Of a stretch of 7,047 bases of DNA, positions 5,819-7,047 are shown one piece after another. Under the pieces are notes generated by a model that saw only the letters and a list, made by a program, of their open reading frames with translations, did not search any database and was not told where the DNA came from. The stretch comes from an uncultured Bacteroidales bacterium (GTDB lineage: Bacteria; Bacteroidota; Bacteroidia; Bacteroidales; UBA932): positions 1-7,047 of the forward strand of contig CABTXO010000081.1 in NCBI GenBank assembly GCA_902488725.1. Direction: 5' to 3'. Position 1 is the stretch's first letter. Each line of letters starts with the position of its first letter. Made by a program: the position numbers and the translations under genes.

Positions 5819-7047
5819 TTAGTCACGCGTCGCAACAAAGTTGATTGCGGCAAGCTTATTTCCATCCGCGTCCTTCACAATTCCTGTGAGATCAGAACCG
5901 ACCCAAGTCGCAAGAGCGACGGTGCCGGGAATCTGGATCTTGCCGGGTTCTACGGTGGCGGTTGCATCTCCGGCATTGTTGAAGAAGAAGCAGATGCCGG
6001 AACCCTCATCCGGAGCAACGACAAAATTCGCATATTCAGGGATTACCACAGTACCCGCATGGACATTGAAGTCCAGATAGATTTTGCCCTCGACATCAAA
6101 GAATTTCGTGATCATGATATTGCCCTGCTCCGCATCGTCAGATTCTTCGACGACCATCTTGTAGCCCGGAAGCGGATTCCCCTCAACAGTGGTACAAGAA
6201 ATCGAATACGTTCCGACGATGTCCGCCAGCTTGTAGCCGTAGGAGAAGAAATAGTTGTCATTCTTCGGCACGAAGGCATTGCAGGGATTTCCGAACAGGT
6301 CCTCGAAAGCACCTTCCGCAATGTTGAAGGTCACGGTGGCACCATATTCCATCTTCTCCCCGAGGCTGAACGCGACCGTGCTGTCGTTGACCGCCAGGCA
6401 AGTTTTCTCATTGACGGCCGGATAGCTGACCGTGCGTCCGGAAGGTTCCGTGGACACGATTTTGCAGACGAACTTTTCCGGATCAGCAACAGGACCTACC
6501 GGATACTTGCTCCGGCTGACGCAGGGCATCACGAGCTCCGTCCAGTCCGAGAAATAGAACACGGTGTCGGCCGGCATGCGGATGGGTTTTCCTTCTGCAT
6601 CCTTGATCATCGGGAGTACGAAATCCCAATTCTTGGTCTCGTACCGTCCGAAAAGCCCCTTTTGGGTGAGTTTGCCTTCTTTGTTGAAGCCGATCTGCTT
6701 GTTCTCGTAGGCCTTGCAAAGCTGGCCGACCCCGTTCTTCACGGTGCCTTCGCCATAGGTGATGGCGACATAGGCGCCCGGGATGGCCTCCCGGGCCGGA
6801 ATGTTCACGATCAACGTCTTTCCGTCGGTCGAAAGGTCCTTCTTGTCGATGGAAACGGTCTTGTACGCTTTGAGCGTTTTGTCCGCATTCAAATCGTTGA
6901 TTGCGAAGAAGGTCGCCTTGACGGAAGGAGATCCAAGCACCACCGGATCATCGTAGGAGATCGTGATGGCAAGGGTGGAGTCCGTAGCCTCGGATTTGAC
7001 GCCCTTCAGGGCGGGAGCCGTTCCGTCCGTCGTGGTGGCGGAAGCGA
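5819..7047 (-). CDS. Ig-like repeat surface/secreted protein (C-terminal part, start outside window)
   Basis: The frame is open from the right edge to the TAA at 5821-5819, giving 408 complete C-terminal codons. A GTG at 6943 is only an internal valine: the frame continues upstream without a stop and the homologous pattern extends past it, so the start is not in the window. Visible residues ~10-120 and ~150-260 are two repeats of a bacterial Ig-like fold of the SbsA/Big_5 kind. The shared end pattern is GAYVAITYGEGTVKNGVGQLC in the first and GATVTFNIAEGAFEDLFGNPC in the second. Residues ~275-408 form a beta-rich terminal domain (GTYSISCTTVEGNPLPGYKM, then SDDAEQGNIMITKFF) of a type common at the C-terminus of Bacteroidales surface lipoproteins but without a named function known to me. 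No T9SS sorting domain is present. A lipoprotein signal is plausible but would lie outside the window. It has its own terminator and is not in the protease operon. Confidence 0.85.
   Translation of the reverse strand, partial: ASATTTDGTAPALKGVKSEATDSTLAITISYDDPVVLGSPSVKATFFAINDLNADKTLKAYKTVSIDKKDLSTDGKTLIVNIPAREAIPGAYVAITYGEGTVKNGVGQLCKAYENKQIGFNKEGKLTQKGLFGRYETKNWDFVLPMIKDAEGKPIRMPADTVFYFSDWTELVMPCVSRSKYPVGPVADPEKFVCKIVSTEPSGRTVSYPAVNEKTCLAVNDSTVAFSLGEKMEYGATVTFNIAEGAFEDLFGNPCNAFVPKNDNYFFSYGYKLADIVGTYSISCTTVEGNPLPGYKMVVEESDDAEQGNIMITKFFDVEGKIYLDFNVHAGTVVIPEYANFVVAPDEGSGICFFFNNAGDATATVEPGKIQIPGTVALATWVGSDLTGIVKDADGNKLAAINFVATRD

Noticed and set aside
6112..6719. Short minus-strand ORFs inside the Ig-like protein gene.
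   Set aside because: They are out-of-frame shadows; the main frame is continuous and domain-bearing.

Overview
The window looks like chromosomal DNA from a Bacteroidales-type member of the Bacteroidota with GC-rich coding sequence. The evidence is a SusC/RagA-type receptor with its typical N-terminal architecture, a subtilisin-like protease ending in a type IX secretion system (T9SS) type A sorting domain, a PorV/PorQ-family outer-membrane protein, very A+T-rich promoter regions with TAnnTTTG-like -7 boxes, and an apparent lack of strong Shine-Dalgarno sequences. Rikenellaceae/Alistipes-like or rumen Bacteroidales would fit the GC-rich coding and the T9SS, but that placement is inference.

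All real genes lie on the minus strand, so the transcription order is from the right end to the left end. (1) 7047-5819: C-terminal ~408 residues of a surface or secreted protein with two bacterial Ig-like repeats and a terminal beta-rich domain; its start lies outside the window. It ends at a strong intrinsic terminator (5793-5752). (2) 5689-1446: a tight three-gene operon with gaps of 12 and 5 nt. It encodes a 221-aa secreted protein of unknown function, an 881-aa S8 serine protease (putative lipoprotein with Fn3/Ig-like modules and a T9SS sorting domain), and a 304-aa PorV/PorQ-like beta-barrel. Its likely promoter directly abuts the upstream terminator, whose T-tract also supplies the -33 TTTG. 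(3) 1445-727: a gene-poor stretch of ~720 bp. It holds a 119-bp element with perfect 17-bp terminal inverted repeats (1265-1383), the degraded C-terminal end of a DDE transposase (951-1235), and a ~200-bp A+T-rich promoter region. (4) 726-1: the first 242 residues of a SusC/RagA-family TonB-dependent receptor that runs off the left edge.

The genes fit together as a cell-envelope locus. The protease carries the signal that T9SS uses to take cargo across the outer membrane. The adjacent PorV/PorQ-like barrel is the family that receives such cargo at the outer membrane, which suggests a protease with a private or specialised shuttle. The SusC-type receptor lies beyond a mobile-element scar and has its own promoter, straddled by a near-perfect dyad; it probably belongs to a separate nutrient-uptake locus whose SusD partner would lie left of the window. 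I found no CRISPR array, tRNA, rRNA or recognisable riboswitch.
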